This document shows positions 42,409 to 51,362 of a DNA stretch of 64,000 nt, in pieces. Where the stretch lies: contig NZ_CP030118.1 in NCBI RefSeq assembly GCF_006968745.1, forward strand, positions 4,430,399 through 4,494,398. The letters run 5' to 3'. The notes below the pieces were generated by a model, which worked only from the letters and a program-made list of their open reading frames with translations, did not search any database and was not told where the DNA came from. This DNA is from Brasilonema sennae CENA114 (GTDB lineage Bacteria > Cyanobacteriota > Cyanobacteriia > Cyanobacteriales > Nostocaceae). A program made the position numbers and the translations under genes. Within the stretch, counting starts at the first letter, position 1; the number at the start of each line of letters is the position of its first letter.

Positions 42409-43065
42409 TTAAAAAAAGAAGATTTGAGGTTGGTGAATAGTTCCGTCAGGCATGATAGCACCTTGTAGTTTTGCCCCCGATAAATTTGCCTCCCAAAGGT
42501 TTGCTTCATTCAAATTTGCCTCTATGAGATTTGCCCATGTCAAGTCAGCAGCAGTTAAGTTAGCTTGATTCAAATTGGCTTCTAGTAACCTTGAACCACA
42601 AAGCTTTGCACCTGTAAGATTGGCTCTTACTAAATTAGCTTGAATGAGTGATGCTTCAATTAAGTTAGCTTCAGTTAAGTCGGCTTCGCTTAAGTCAGCA
42701 TCACACAAAGAAGCTGCCCATAGTTTACTTCCACATAACTTCACTCGCCATAAAAAAGCTCCACACAAATTTGCATAACTTAAATCAGCATGACTCAAAT
42801 TAGCTTCACATAAAGAAACTTCATATAAATAAGCTTCCCGCAGATTGGCTTGCATTAAATTTGCCCCACTTAAATTTGCACCAGTGAGGATTGCATGACT
42901 CAGATTAGCCCCGCGCAAATCTGCTCCGATCAAGTTCATTCCACTTAAATCAACTGCTCTCAAGTCGATACCACTTAAGTCGCATCCACTCAAGTCCCTT
43001 TGTTGAAAACATTGATCTGTAATTTGATTGAGAATGAATTCGTGTTTTTCAGCAAAGCTTCTCAT
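42409..43065 (-). CDS. Pentapeptide-repeat protein
   Basis: After about 25 non-repeat residues (MRSFAEKHEFILNQITDQCF), the protein consists of about 35 pentapeptide repeats of the form A(N/D)LxxA, for example ANLSHADLSYANL and ADLTEANLIEASL, which fold into a right-handed quadrilateral beta-helix. ATG at 43065 is preferred over 43116 because the repeats' cap begins there. No signal peptide or membrane segment. Function unknown; the family includes DNA-mimic and scaffold proteins. Confidence 0.85.
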   Translation of the reverse strand: MRSFAEKHEFILNQITDQCFQQRDLSGCDLSGIDLRAVDLSGMNLIGADLRGANLSHAILTGANLSGANLMQANLREAYLYEVSLCEANLSHADLSYANLCGAFLWRVKLCGSKLWAASLCDADLSEADLTEANLIEASLIQANLVRANLTGAKLCGSRLLEANLNQANLTAADLTWANLIEANLNEANLWEANLSGAKLQGAIMPDGTIHQPQIFFF

Positions 43066-43403
43066 GGTATTGACCTCTGGGTGTAACATATCCAAACTGC
43101 GGATACCGAAAATCACTGCATTTTTGAGATTACACCTCAGAAGTATATAAGCTGAGTTAAGAATTTAGGAAAAATTCCCAAAAATTCCAGCAAAATCAGT
43201 AAAAGCCTTATTATGCAAGCTTTGAGTTCTTATTCATGTCAAAAGACTCTGATAAAGGTCACAAAAACTTGATATTTTAGCAAAGCAGTCCCAATTGTTT
43301 ATTTATGGGAATGTATTCTGTAGAGTACAAGGGCGCAGCCCGTTCTGCGTTCTGACAACTGAGCTTGTCCTAAGTAGCAAATAATCTAGACAAACATAGT
43401 CAT

Positions 43404-43592
43404 TCATTTACAAATATCTCCCGTATTTTTAATCAATTCATCAATGAGACCTCTTAGCTGTTCTTGCCAGTCAGGAATGGCTTTTAACTTTTCTTTAACG
43501 CCTTCGCGCACTTTAAGACAGACAGGAGACTTGTCAAACGGCTCTTCATTGAAAGGAAGCGCACCAAGTTTGTTTTTTCTTTTAAAAGTCAT
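43404..43592 (-). CDS. Small hypothetical protein
   Basis: A 62-residue soluble peptide from ATG 43592 (MTFKRKNKLGALPFNEEPFD), followed by KSPVCLKVREGVKEKLKAIP and a helical end. This resembles small cyanobacterial proteins with an N-terminal KLG...PLD/E-P strand and a C-terminal helix that sometimes act as antitoxins or DNA-binding partners. I cannot confirm a family. The frame is open further, to 43652, but those residues look non-coding. Confidence 0.5.
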   Translation of the reverse strand: MTFKRKNKLGALPFNEEPFDKSPVCLKVREGVKEKLKAIPDWQEQLRGLIDELIKNTGDICK

Positions 43593-43762
43593 TGAAAAAC
43601 TATTGTATGTTGGTATACTAACAAATTTAGCACAAACATTGAGGTTGCTCAATGCTTTTATCCATCAAGACTAAGTTGAAGCTAACAGCAGTTATTCTTA
43701 ATCCTGACTCCTGAGTTCCTTCTGGTAAAATTTTTGGCATCTACTGATTTGTCCTCTCTCCC

Positions 43763-44563
43763 GTGATGAGCTTTAGCCCTGATTTTACACAGCAGTCGCC
43801 TGACGCCACATTCTACCCTGCCCGGAGGCGTTCCGCCGAAAACGTGCCTTGGGAACCCCTGCAAGGCGATGCTCTCCGCACAGAAGTGGCTCCGGAGGAA
43901 GACTCTCCCGCAGAGTTGACTCACCCTGACACTTCCTTCCCTAGCCTTATTTCTCCCACTGTAAGTGCTGACATACTTCGTACACAAACTCCCATAAAAT
44001 TGGGAATTTTGGCTTCTGGAAGTGGCAGTAATTTTGAGGCTGTTGCTCAAGCAATCAAAGACGGGCAGTTGTCCGCCCAAATTCAAGTTTTAATCTACAA
44101 TAATCCGGACGCCTATGCCGCAGTACGGGCAGCAAAGTGGGGTGTCCCTGCTGTGCTTCTCAATCACCGCGACTACAAAAGCCGTGAAGATTTGGATAGA
44201 CAAATTGTCCAAACTTTGCGGGAGTATGATGTGGAATTGGTAGTTATGGCAGGTTGGATGCGACTGGTAACCTCAGTTTTAATTGATGCGTATCCTGACA
44301 AGATTATTAATATTCATCCCAGTTTGTTACCTAGTTTTAAAGGTTCACGTGCAATAGAACAAGCCCTTGCCGAGGGGGTGAAAATTGCTGGTTGTACTGT
44401 GCATCTTGTTTGTTTAGAAATGGATAGCGGTTCTATTTTGATGCAAGCAGCGGTACCTGTCTTGCCTGATGATACACCAGAAACACTCCACGCGAGGATT
44501 CAAGTTCAGGAACATCGGATTTTGCCAGCGGCGATCGCCCTTGTTGCCTCAGGAGATTTCTAG
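43763..44563 (+). CDS. purN: Phosphoribosylglycinamide formyltransferase PurN with repeat-derived N-terminal extension
   Basis: PurN transfers a formyl group from 10-formyl-THF to GAR in purine synthesis. The conserved enzyme begins near residue 78 (IKLGILASGSGSNFEAVAQA) and shows VVMAGWMRLV, IINIHPSLLPSFKGSRAIEQ with the catalytic Asn/His, and GCTVHLVCLEMDSG with the catalytic Asp region. The first ~75 residues are Pro/Ser/Glu-rich and unlike the family. Their DNA includes a 24-base string (43836-43859) identical, inverted, to 52327-52350 in the dispersed repeat cluster. So the extension contains a translated repeat insertion. If translation began closer to the core, no ATG would be available before the conserved start. 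Confidence 0.92.
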   Translation: MMSFSPDFTQQSPDATFYPARRRSAENVPWEPLQGDALRTEVAPEEDSPAELTHPDTSFPSLISPTVSADILRTQTPIKLGILASGSGSNFEAVAQAIKDGQLSAQIQVLIYNNPDAYAAVRAAKWGVPAVLLNHRDYKSREDLDRQIVQTLREYDVELVVMAGWMRLVTSVLIDAYPDKIINIHPSLLPSFKGSRAIEQALAEGVKIAGCTVHLVCLEMDSGSILMQAAVPVLPDDTPETLHARIQVQEHRILPAAIALVASGDF

Positions 44564-44944
44564 AACAAGCCTGCCTCCTCTTCCTCACCCAACAGCGGAA
44601 CTGCACAGAGTGCGCTTGGAGGCAAGTGCATTTTTGTGATTCGCCCTTGCTCCACAATCGCAAATTGGAAAGTTGTCTATTTTTGCCACACGATCAGTTT
44701 AAAAGACAAAATTCCTTGAATTATGTCTTCAAGCAATCTTTCTCTACAATCTTGCGATGTCGGCTAAATAATCATCAAACCAAAATGAACTTTTTTTATC
44801 CTGAAAAACTAGAAGACAAAATTCCTTTATTTAAGACAAGTTGACTAATTGAAACCCATTGAATTTATCTTTCATCTCGCTAACAATAGATGCAAGGGTG
44901 AAGCAAGAGCTTAATCCTACTAACTACAAATTCAGGAAAAATTT
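44564..44944. other. Intergenic region upstream of the peptide genes
   Basis: No convincing gene. A plus-strand frame at 44626-44844 lacks recognisable features. The last bases contain AGGAAAAATTT, a likely ribosome-binding site for the peptide gene at 44945. Confidence 0.4.
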
Positions 44945-45157
44945 ATGTCTAAAATCACAGTTTCCGACCTGGCATTCGACTCCAAATCCTTTATCAATGA
45001 AGTAGCTGAAACAGAGTCTTCCTCTGTTAACGGTGGTAGTGAGGCGCTAACTTTTGCGACCAACTTCGGTCCCTACACACTAAAAATATTTGAAATTTTG
45101 CAAAATTCATTCTTGAAGGGTACAGGAATTTTCGCGATTGCTGAACTAGCGAAATAA
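44945..45157 (+). CDS. Double-glycine leader peptide 1 (putative exported peptide precursor)
   Basis: A 70-residue precursor. The leader ends in ESSSVNGG (residues 24-31), a double-glycine site of the type cut by C39 peptidases. The presumed core of 39 residues begins SEALTFATNFGPYTLKIFEI and is hydrophobic, without Cys. The leader segment SFINEVAETESSSVNGG aligns with TFLNELSEAESASVMGG of the next gene, so both are probably handled by the same protease. They sit 5-6 kb from a C39-peptidase ABC exporter on the opposite strand. AGGA upstream supports the ATG. The activity of the product is unknown. Confidence 0.7.
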   Translation: MSKITVSDLAFDSKSFINEVAETESSSVNGGSEALTFATNFGPYTLKIFEILQNSFLKGTGIFAIAELAK

Positions 45158-45185
45158 TGTAAAGAACTAGTTCATTAGTATTATT

Positions 45186-45214
45186 TATAGAGATAGGTTT
45201 TACCTATCTCTATA
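45186..45214 (+). terminator. Hairpin between the two peptide genes
   Basis: Arms TATAGAGATAGGT (45186-45198) and ACCTATCTCTATA (45202-45214) are perfectly complementary over 13 bases with a 3-base TTT loop. No T-run follows, so it may be a partial terminator or a transcript-stabilising hairpin that sets the ratio of the two peptides. Confidence 0.6.
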
Positions 45215-45274
45215 ACATTCATTATTCCCAAAAAGTATTATCACTAATTAATTTTGATAAATCAAAAAATCACA

Positions 45275-45481
45275 ATGGCTAAAATTACAATTTTTGATCT
45301 CAATCCGACTACTTGCCAAATTTTATCAGAATCTGAAACTTTTTTAAACGAACTATCTGAAGCTGAATCTGCATCTGTCATGGGTGGTAATCCTTTTAGT
45401 ATATTCGCAAACACGTTATTAAAAGCATTTGCAGCTTATCTAATTTACCTCATAGTGACAGATAGTAAGTTGAAAAGATGA
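45275..45481 (+). CDS. Double-glycine leader peptide 2 (putative exported peptide precursor)
   Basis: A 68-residue precursor from ATG 45275, MAKITIFDLNPTTCQILSES, with leader end ELSEAESASVMGG and a core of about 30 residues, NPFSIFANTLLKAFAAYLIY then LIVTDSKLKR: a hydrophobic helix with a basic end. It shares its N-terminal (KIT..DL) and leader-end pattern with peptide 1. An upstream in-frame TTG at 45254 is possible. A terminator-like hairpin follows. It is probably a bacteriocin-like or signalling peptide, by inference only. Confidence 0.7.
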   Translation: MAKITIFDLNPTTCQILSESETFLNELSEAESASVMGGNPFSIFANTLLKAFAAYLIYLIVTDSKLKR

Positions 45482-45524
45482 TAAGAAAATATCAATAACT
45501 CAGAACTGATACACCATATACTAG

Positions 45525-45558
45525 AAACTCGGTTTCGCAGAAGTTACCGAGTTTTTCT
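45525..45558. terminator. Hairpin terminator after peptide 2
   Basis: Arms AAACTCGGT (45525-45533) and ACCGAGTTT (45546-45554) followed by TTCTGT. It matches the stem at 42363-42391 in sequence. Confidence 0.7.
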
Positions 45559-45649
45559 GTTCATAATTCATTGAGAATTGGTGTGAATGAAATCATTAAC
45601 CAAACACAATTAGCATCTGGTTAATAAAGAATACAAAATTCCAATTGTC

Positions 45650-46432
45650 TTAAGCTAGCTTCAGTAATTCCTGGACTGTTGGAGAATAGGAATCTGATTC
45701 AAAATGTGGAATAACTTCTATTTGCGCGATTTGTTCCTTTAACCAAGTGGAAAAAAAATCGCTCATAATCTTCAAGCGTAACTGCTGATCTAATTCCGGA
45801 CGGATGATTTCCTCAACCCTCAGGAGATGGACTCCTTGTGTGGTGACAATGGGTTTGAGTAACTCAGGAGGATTGGCGACAAAGACCGCAGCGGCAATAT
45901 CCGGTTTAAAATCTTTACGAGGTCTTATTCCACGATATCCGCCAGTACGGCGAAGTTCTGGATTTTGGATGTGTTGACGAGTCATATCTTGGAAACTCAT
46001 TTCACCTTCAGTGAGTGCATAAAAAAGTTCCCAAGCTAAGTCTTCATCATCTAATATAACTTCGTAGGTGACTGCTGCTAAATAATCCAGTTGGTGTTCA
46101 TAAAAGAATGATTCCACTTTATCTGCAAATAAATGATTCGCTAACTTGGCAGATAGCAGGTTAATTTCGGCTAATTGTTCAAACTCTTCTAAGGAAAGAT
46201 GATGTTTTTGTAGCCACGTCCAAGTATCTTCCGCTTTCAGTAGATTATTCGCTGTCCGCAGGCTATTGGCTGACTGTTGGAGTTCTTGTACTTCTACTTT
46301 AATACCTGCAGATCTTGCTGCATCAAAAATAATTTGGCGTGTGGCGATCGCATCTAATAAACCAGGAATCTGGCAAGAAAGTTTCAGTTGTTCTAGCATT
46401 TCTTTACCAGACACGTTCAACACTTTTAACAT
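45650..46432 (-). CDS. Parvulin-type peptidyl-prolyl isomerase associated with peptide export
   Basis: A 260-residue cytosolic protein with a SurA-like helical N-terminal part (IPGLLDAIATRQIIFDAARS, VEVQELQQSANSLRTAN) and a C-terminal parvulin domain (FYALTEGEMSFQDMTRQHIQ, RRTGGYRGIRPRKDF, KPIVTTQGVHLLRVEEI). It has no signal peptide. In cyanobacteria such isomerases occur beside HlyD and C39-ABC exporters, which matches this order: two genes upstream on the same strand are the HlyD adaptor and the exporter. It may fold or hold the precursor before export. Confidence 0.85.
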   Translation of the reverse strand: MLKVLNVSGKEMLEQLKLSCQIPGLLDAIATRQIIFDAARSAGIKVEVQELQQSANSLRTANNLLKAEDTWTWLQKHHLSLEEFEQLAEINLLSAKLANHLFADKVESFFYEHQLDYLAAVTYEVILDDEDLAWELFYALTEGEMSFQDMTRQHIQNPELRRTGGYRGIRPRKDFKPDIAAAVFVANPPELLKPIVTTQGVHLLRVEEIIRPELDQQLRLKIMSDFFSTWLKEQIAQIEVIPHFESDSYSPTVQELLKLA

Positions 46433-46469
46433 TATCTAATTCCTCTAATTATTAACATTATTCCTTCGG

Positions 46470-46593
46470 AACCTCACCCTGCCCTGTCGGGCATCCCTCT
46501 CCTACCCTGCGGGAAGCCGCAAAGCGTCTATAGCAAGGAGAGGGAAAGATAAAAGCGAGGGTGAGGTTTTGAGCGTGTGTACACCGTAGCCTT
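46470..46593. repeat. Dispersed stem-loop repeat, copy 2
   Basis: AACCTCACCCTGCCCTGTCG at the left and AGGGTGAGGTT (46558-46568) at the right are the same inverted arms as at 6536-6623, and the tail TGTGTACACCGTAGCCTT is identical. Here the inner loop carries an extra ~30 bases (ACCCTGCGGGAAGCCGCAAA...), so the two copies differ by a nested insertion. Confidence 0.75.
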
Positions 46594-46633
46594 ATCATTG
46601 GTAACTGATAACTGTTAACTGGTTAACTGTTGG

Positions 46634-48169
46634 CTAAAGCTCTAAACCACCTTTTTGCAGCTTTTTAAACGGATCTAAAATGAAATCAATTACGCGCCGC
46701 TGACGAACAATCACTTCTACTGTTGCTGTTTGACCAGGGGTTAAGGGAATATGTTTGTTACCAGATTGGATATCAGGCTGATTCAAGGATATTTCCAACT
46801 CAAAAGTTTCTATTTTGCCTTGGGGAGTTTCCTGAATTTTGGAGTCTGGTGAAATCCGAATCACACGCCCTGGAACAACTCCATAATCTTGGAAGGGATA
46901 GGCGTCAAATTTGATTTTGACTGGCATTCCTAATTTCAAGAAACCACTTTGTTGACTAGGCATATTGGCTTTAAGTACAAAGGGAGTTTGTTTAGGGGCA
47001 ATTTGGGCAATGATCTGACCGGGTTGTACGACGACACCAGGCTTTTTGATGGGTAAATCAAAAATGACACCATCAACGGGCGATCGCATAACTCGTTGTT
47101 CTAATTGCAGCTTTAAGGAAGCGATTTGGTTTCTGGTTTGAGCAATTTCTGATTTCAGAGTAACAATTTGTGTTTGCAAGTCTTTCAATTGTTCCTGATT
47201 TTTAAAAACAGCTAATTTCCCAGCTTGAATAACACTTTGATAACTGCTTTGACTCTCTTGTAGCCTCAGTTTTGCTAGCTGAATATCTGTCTGGGCTTGG
47301 CGCATCGTTGCCTGATAGCGGTTTTGTTCTTCTTGGAAGCGTAGCTGGGCTTGTTTGATATCCGATTGCGTTTTTTGGTTGAGTCGTTTGCTTTCTTGTT
47401 CTTCTTTTCTGAGTTGGTCAATTTGATTTGCGGAAACCGCACCATCCTTCACGAGTTTGCTAAAGCGTTGGACTTGTTTTGAATCTATACTCAAACGAGT
47501 TTGGGCTGACTTTTGGTCATTCTGAGTGCTGTTAATCTGCTGCTTAGCCTGATCTACTAAAGCCAGTTTTTCCAATTTTTGTAAGTTATAGGTACTCTGT
47601 TTTGCATCCAGATTTTGCTTTGCCTGATTAACTTGGGCAATTTTTTCTGATTCTTGGGATTGGTTTTGTTGTTCTTGGACGCGAATTGCCAGTAGCAATT
47701 GGTTTTTGATGAGTTCCAGTTGTGCTTGCCGATTTATGAGTCCTTCTAGCTTTGCCTGCACCTGTTTGAAGTCGGTTTGCAGTACATCTGACTGTAGTTC
47801 TACCAGTAACTGTCCAGCTCGAACTTGCTGTCCTTCTTTCACCCTGACAGCAGTGATACTGGCGGTGACTTGAGAATCTAATCTTTGTGTTGCGCCTAGT
47901 GGTTCGATACGTCCTCTAGCAGTTCCTGTCTCATCGACTTGAGATAGCATTGCCCAGGGTAAGGCGATCGCACTAAAACCTATCAGCAAATACAACAAAG
48001 AGCGTGTCCAAAGGCGAGGTAAAGCATCTAGTAGTTCTTCAGTACCGTAAAACCAGTCTTTGGCAACTGCTACATTATTATTTTCCTTTACTACATTAGG
48101 TGAAGTGCTCAGTTGCTCATCATCGGTTGAAGTGAATGCCGATGATGAATTATTAGATGGATTAGCCAT
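46634..48169 (-). CDS. HlyD-family adaptor of the C39 ABC exporter
   Basis: A 511-residue membrane-fusion protein. It has a cytosolic Ser/Asn-rich N-terminus, one helix near residues 57-80 (LLYLLIGFSAIALPWAMLSQ), a lipoyl half (GRIEPLGATQRLDSQVTASI), a very long Gln/Glu-rich coiled coil (about residues 125-365), and the second lipoyl/barrel half (RVMRSPVDGVIFDLPIKKPG). It should bridge the inner-membrane exporter to a TolC-like channel. It lies between the isomerase and the exporter on the same strand. Confidence 0.9.
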   Translation of the reverse strand: MANPSNNSSSAFTSTDDEQLSTSPNVVKENNNVAVAKDWFYGTEELLDALPRLWTRSLLYLLIGFSAIALPWAMLSQVDETGTARGRIEPLGATQRLDSQVTASITAVRVKEGQQVRAGQLLVELQSDVLQTDFKQVQAKLEGLINRQAQLELIKNQLLLAIRVQEQQNQSQESEKIAQVNQAKQNLDAKQSTYNLQKLEKLALVDQAKQQINSTQNDQKSAQTRLSIDSKQVQRFSKLVKDGAVSANQIDQLRKEEQESKRLNQKTQSDIKQAQLRFQEEQNRYQATMRQAQTDIQLAKLRLQESQSSYQSVIQAGKLAVFKNQEQLKDLQTQIVTLKSEIAQTRNQIASLKLQLEQRVMRSPVDGVIFDLPIKKPGVVVQPGQIIAQIAPKQTPFVLKANMPSQQSGFLKLGMPVKIKFDAYPFQDYGVVPGRVIRISPDSKIQETPQGKIETFELEISLNQPDIQSGNKHIPLTPGQTATVEVIVRQRRVIDFILDPFKKLQKGGLEL

Positions 48170-48170
48170 A

Positions 48171-48268
48171 GCTTAATTTCAGTTATCAGTTATTAATTAG
48201 CAGTTATCAGTTATTAATTAGCAGTTACCACTATTTATGATTGATGACTGGTAACTGTTCACTGATAA
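48171..48268. repeat. CAGTTATCAG-type tandem heptamers between hlyD and the exporter gene
   Basis: The 100-base spacer consists largely of repeated CAGTTATCAGTTATTAATTA and GTTCACTGATAACTGAT units. The same heptamer class occurs near 490, 8650, 38830, 38980, 46600 and 57600. These are short tandemly repeated sequences of the kind common in Nostocales. Confidence 0.7.
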
Positions 48269-48273
48269 CTGAT

Positions 48274-51200
48274 TTAGCCTACTTGAGCGAGTTGTTGTTG
48301 ATTGAGGTAGTAGTAATGACCTTTTTTGGCGATTAATTCCTTGTGAGTACCGCTTTCCACCAACACACCTTGATCTAACACCAGAATCAAGTCAGCATTG
48401 CGAATCGTAGAAAGTCGATGGGCAATAATCAAGCTGGTACGTCCTTGGAGAATTGTTTTCAAATTGTTTTGAATAATCCGTTCTGATTCCGCATCGAGGT
48501 GACTGGTTGCCTCATCGAAAATTAACAACCGGGGATTACCTAGTAAAGCGCGAGCAATTGCTAGACGTTGGCGTTGTCCACCAGAAAGCATTCCGCCGCC
48601 TTCACCGATTTGGGTTTCGTAACCCATTGGTAATTGCTGAATAAATTCGGAAGCACCTGCAAGATTCGCTGCTTCTGTAATCTCTTCTAAAGTGGCTTCT
48701 GGGTGAGCGATGCTAATGTTTTCCCGAATCGTACCACCAAACAAAAAGGTTTCTTGATCGACAACACCAATTTGTTGTCGTAGCGATCGCATCTGAAGAG
48801 TCGTCACATCATGTCCATCAATCAATACTTTGCCATTTGTCGGGGTATATAAACCCAAAATCAGCTTGGAAAGAGTTGTTTTCCCAGAACCGCTACGCCC
48901 TACAACCGCTACAGTTTGCTCAGGCTGAATTTCAAAACTGAGGTTTTCCAGTACGTTAATATCACTTTCTGAGTGATAGCGGAAAGTCACATCGCGAAAG
49001 CGAATGTAACCTCGCAGTCTTGGCAAAGATTGGCGTGGTTGATGTTGTAAGTCTTCTTCTGGTTCCGCTTCTAGAACATCATTAATCCGTTCGGTGGAAA
49101 CCATCACCTCTTGTAATTGATTCCACAGTACTGTTAGGCGTTGGAAAGGATGAATGATGTTACCCAACAACATATTGAAGGCTACAAGTTGCCCAATTGT
49201 CAGTTGGTTGTGAATTACCAGCCATGCTCCAAACCATAATAATGCTGTATTTGCCACTGATTCGATGGTAGAACTGAGAACTTGCAGTTGGTTAGCAATG
49301 ACTTGTCCGCCAAACATTTTTTTGATCAAATTATTTAGCAGTTCTTCCCAATGCCAGCGCACCGTTTGTTCAATTGCCATTGAACGAATCGAGCGAATTC
49401 CTGTGAGGGCTTGAATTAAATAACTGTTCTCGTTAGCTAAGGCATTAAAAACTTCACGGTTGATGCGGCGAAAAAAAGGTGTAGCAACCAGCGCCAGAAT
49501 AAAAAATGGCGGCACAATCAACAGCACTAACAATGCCATCTGCCAGCTATACCAAAACATCAAACCCACATAGATAAACACCGTCAGTAAATCAAGAATG
49601 ATTGAGAGTGCTTCGCCAGTCAGGAAACGCTGAATTTTTTGGTTTTCTTGAACGCGAGAAACAATATCGCCGACGTAACGCGACTCAAAGAAGGCTAGGG
49701 GAAGGCGGAAGGTATGTTTTATAAAACCTACCATCAGGGCTGTTCCAATCCGGTTCGCTGTATGATCTAGCAGGTATTGTCGCAGTCCGTTCATGGCGAC
49801 GCGGAACAAACCAAAAATCAGCAACCCTAACCCAATGGCAGTTAAGGTGAGGGTACTTCCCTGGACAATCACTCTGTCTAACAGTAACTGGGTGAACAGA
49901 GGCGTGACTAGTCCAAACACCTGGATAAATACCGAAGTGATGAAGACTTCCAGCAAGACTTGCCAATGTGGTTTGACTAACTCCCACAATTGCCAGAATG
50001 GTGTACTCGCTTCTTGGCTTTCTTTGAGTTCTGCTGTCGGTTGCACTAATAAGGCATAACCAGTCCACCCTGCTTTAAACTCAGCATAAGTGAGAGTGCG
50101 TTGACCGATAGCAGGATCGCCGACAATTACCTGTTTAGGAGTGATTTCGTAGACAACGATGTAATGCTTCCCTTCCCAGTGGGCGATCGCTGGTAAGGGT
50201 TGTTGTGCCAATTTGTCCAGGCTGGCTTTGACTGGACGAGTCGCAAAACCGATGCTTTCTGCTGCTACTGCTAAACCTTGTAGAGATGCCCCAGTGCGCC
50301 TGACGTTAGCTAAATCCCGCAATATATTGATGCTAAAGCGCTTACCCCAATAGCGACTCATCATCACAAGGCACGCTGCACCACAGTCTGAGGCACTTTG
50401 TTGTTCAAAAAAGGGATAGCGTTTCGTCAGGTGTGCCCATAGATGTCCTGCTTTTACCTGAGGGCTAGGGAAGTAGACACGTCGCTGTCGCTTTTGTTTT
50501 GGGGGGGCGGCTTGCGAGGGAAATGGAATGACTTTCCTGCTATTGGTACGTCTTTGTGGAAATGAGGTGTGAGGCGCTTCGTTTTCCTCAGTTGTGATTT
50601 GTTTAGAGTCAGAAGCAATCAACTCTGTTAATTGGGGCAAGTGTTGCACTGCTGCAAGCCAATCAGAATTGGACAGACTGTACAGAATTGTTGGTTGAGT
50701 CGCCTGCCAACTACCCTGTTGTGGAACAGTATAGATTTTGCCTGGAGTCAAACAACTACCGTCAGAATGCTGTAGTTTGCCTCGGTGTAGTAGCCATAAC
50801 TTAGTATCTGGAGCTACGTCAATTTCTTGAAATTTATTGAATGAAAGCCTTTCAAACAAGGATAAGGCTTGAAATATATTATTGACAGATGTATTGGGGT
50901 GTTGATTTTGATACAACAACTGCAAATCCCAAAGTTCTGCGTTTCTCAACAGGCGATCGCGGATTTTGGGGTATTTCTCCATCAAAATCTGCAATGCATC
51001 TGCGCTGATATAACAGAGTTTTAAGTTATATGAAGCTCTAGCCGCGTAAGGAATAAAGCCTTCTTCTGGAAACAGAGTCACCTCACCAAATGATGATCCT
51101 GCTGCAAGAGTGGAGATTAAGTTAAGAGAACTATCCAGCAGTCTCACTTTACCCGCAAGAACTATATAAACACCCGGCTTAGAGTCTGTTGATTGCCAAA

Positions 51201-51333
51201 ACAACTTTGCTACGGGTGGTTCGACAACTTCCACTTCTTTTAGACAATTCATCACTTCCTTTGGTGAAAGCTTCTCTCCTAAGAAAGTCATGAGTTGTTG
51301 ACTCAGTTGTTCTTGGGAAAACCCTGATGACAT
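48274..51333 (-). CDS. C39 peptidase-containing ABC exporter with N-terminal cyclic-nucleotide-binding-like domain
   Basis: A ~1019-residue exporter. Residues about 30-140 form a cNMP-binding-like domain (GVYIVLAGKVRLLDSSLNLI, AAGSSFGEVTLFPEEGF), followed by a second partial one. Residues about 300-430 are a C39 protease with its catalytic Cys in QSASDCGAACLVMMSRYWGK, His in AHWEGKHYIVVYEI and Asp in VGDPAIG. Then five to six transmembrane helices, and an ATPase with Walker A VVGRSGSGKTTLSK, signature LSGGQRQRLAIARAL and LLIFDEATSHLD. It should cut double-glycine leaders and export the cores. ATG 51333 follows GGAAG; the longer frame to 51390 would overlap the upstream gene. Confidence 0.93.
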   Translation of the reverse strand: MSSGFSQEQLSQQLMTFLGEKLSPKEVMNCLKEVEVVEPPVAKLFWQSTDSKPGVYIVLAGKVRLLDSSLNLISTLAAGSSFGEVTLFPEEGFIPYAARASYNLKLCYISADALQILMEKYPKIRDRLLRNAELWDLQLLYQNQHPNTSVNNIFQALSLFERLSFNKFQEIDVAPDTKLWLLHRGKLQHSDGSCLTPGKIYTVPQQGSWQATQPTILYSLSNSDWLAAVQHLPQLTELIASDSKQITTEENEAPHTSFPQRRTNSRKVIPFPSQAAPPKQKRQRRVYFPSPQVKAGHLWAHLTKRYPFFEQQSASDCGAACLVMMSRYWGKRFSINILRDLANVRRTGASLQGLAVAAESIGFATRPVKASLDKLAQQPLPAIAHWEGKHYIVVYEITPKQVIVGDPAIGQRTLTYAEFKAGWTGYALLVQPTAELKESQEASTPFWQLWELVKPHWQVLLEVFITSVFIQVFGLVTPLFTQLLLDRVIVQGSTLTLTAIGLGLLIFGLFRVAMNGLRQYLLDHTANRIGTALMVGFIKHTFRLPLAFFESRYVGDIVSRVQENQKIQRFLTGEALSIILDLLTVFIYVGLMFWYSWQMALLVLLIVPPFFILALVATPFFRRINREVFNALANENSYLIQALTGIRSIRSMAIEQTVRWHWEELLNNLIKKMFGGQVIANQLQVLSSTIESVANTALLWFGAWLVIHNQLTIGQLVAFNMLLGNIIHPFQRLTVLWNQLQEVMVSTERINDVLEAEPEEDLQHQPRQSLPRLRGYIRFRDVTFRYHSESDINVLENLSFEIQPEQTVAVVGRSGSGKTTLSKLILGLYTPTNGKVLIDGHDVTTLQMRSLRQQIGVVDQETFLFGGTIRENISIAHPEATLEEITEAANLAGASEFIQQLPMGYETQIGEGGGMLSGGQRQRLAIARALLGNPRLLIFDEATSHLDAESERIIQNNLKTILQGRTSLIIAHRLSTIRNADLILVLDQGVLVESGTHKELIAKKGHYYYLNQQQLAQVG

Positions 51334-51362
51334 AATTTTTCTTCCATCCCAAGAGTTAGTTA

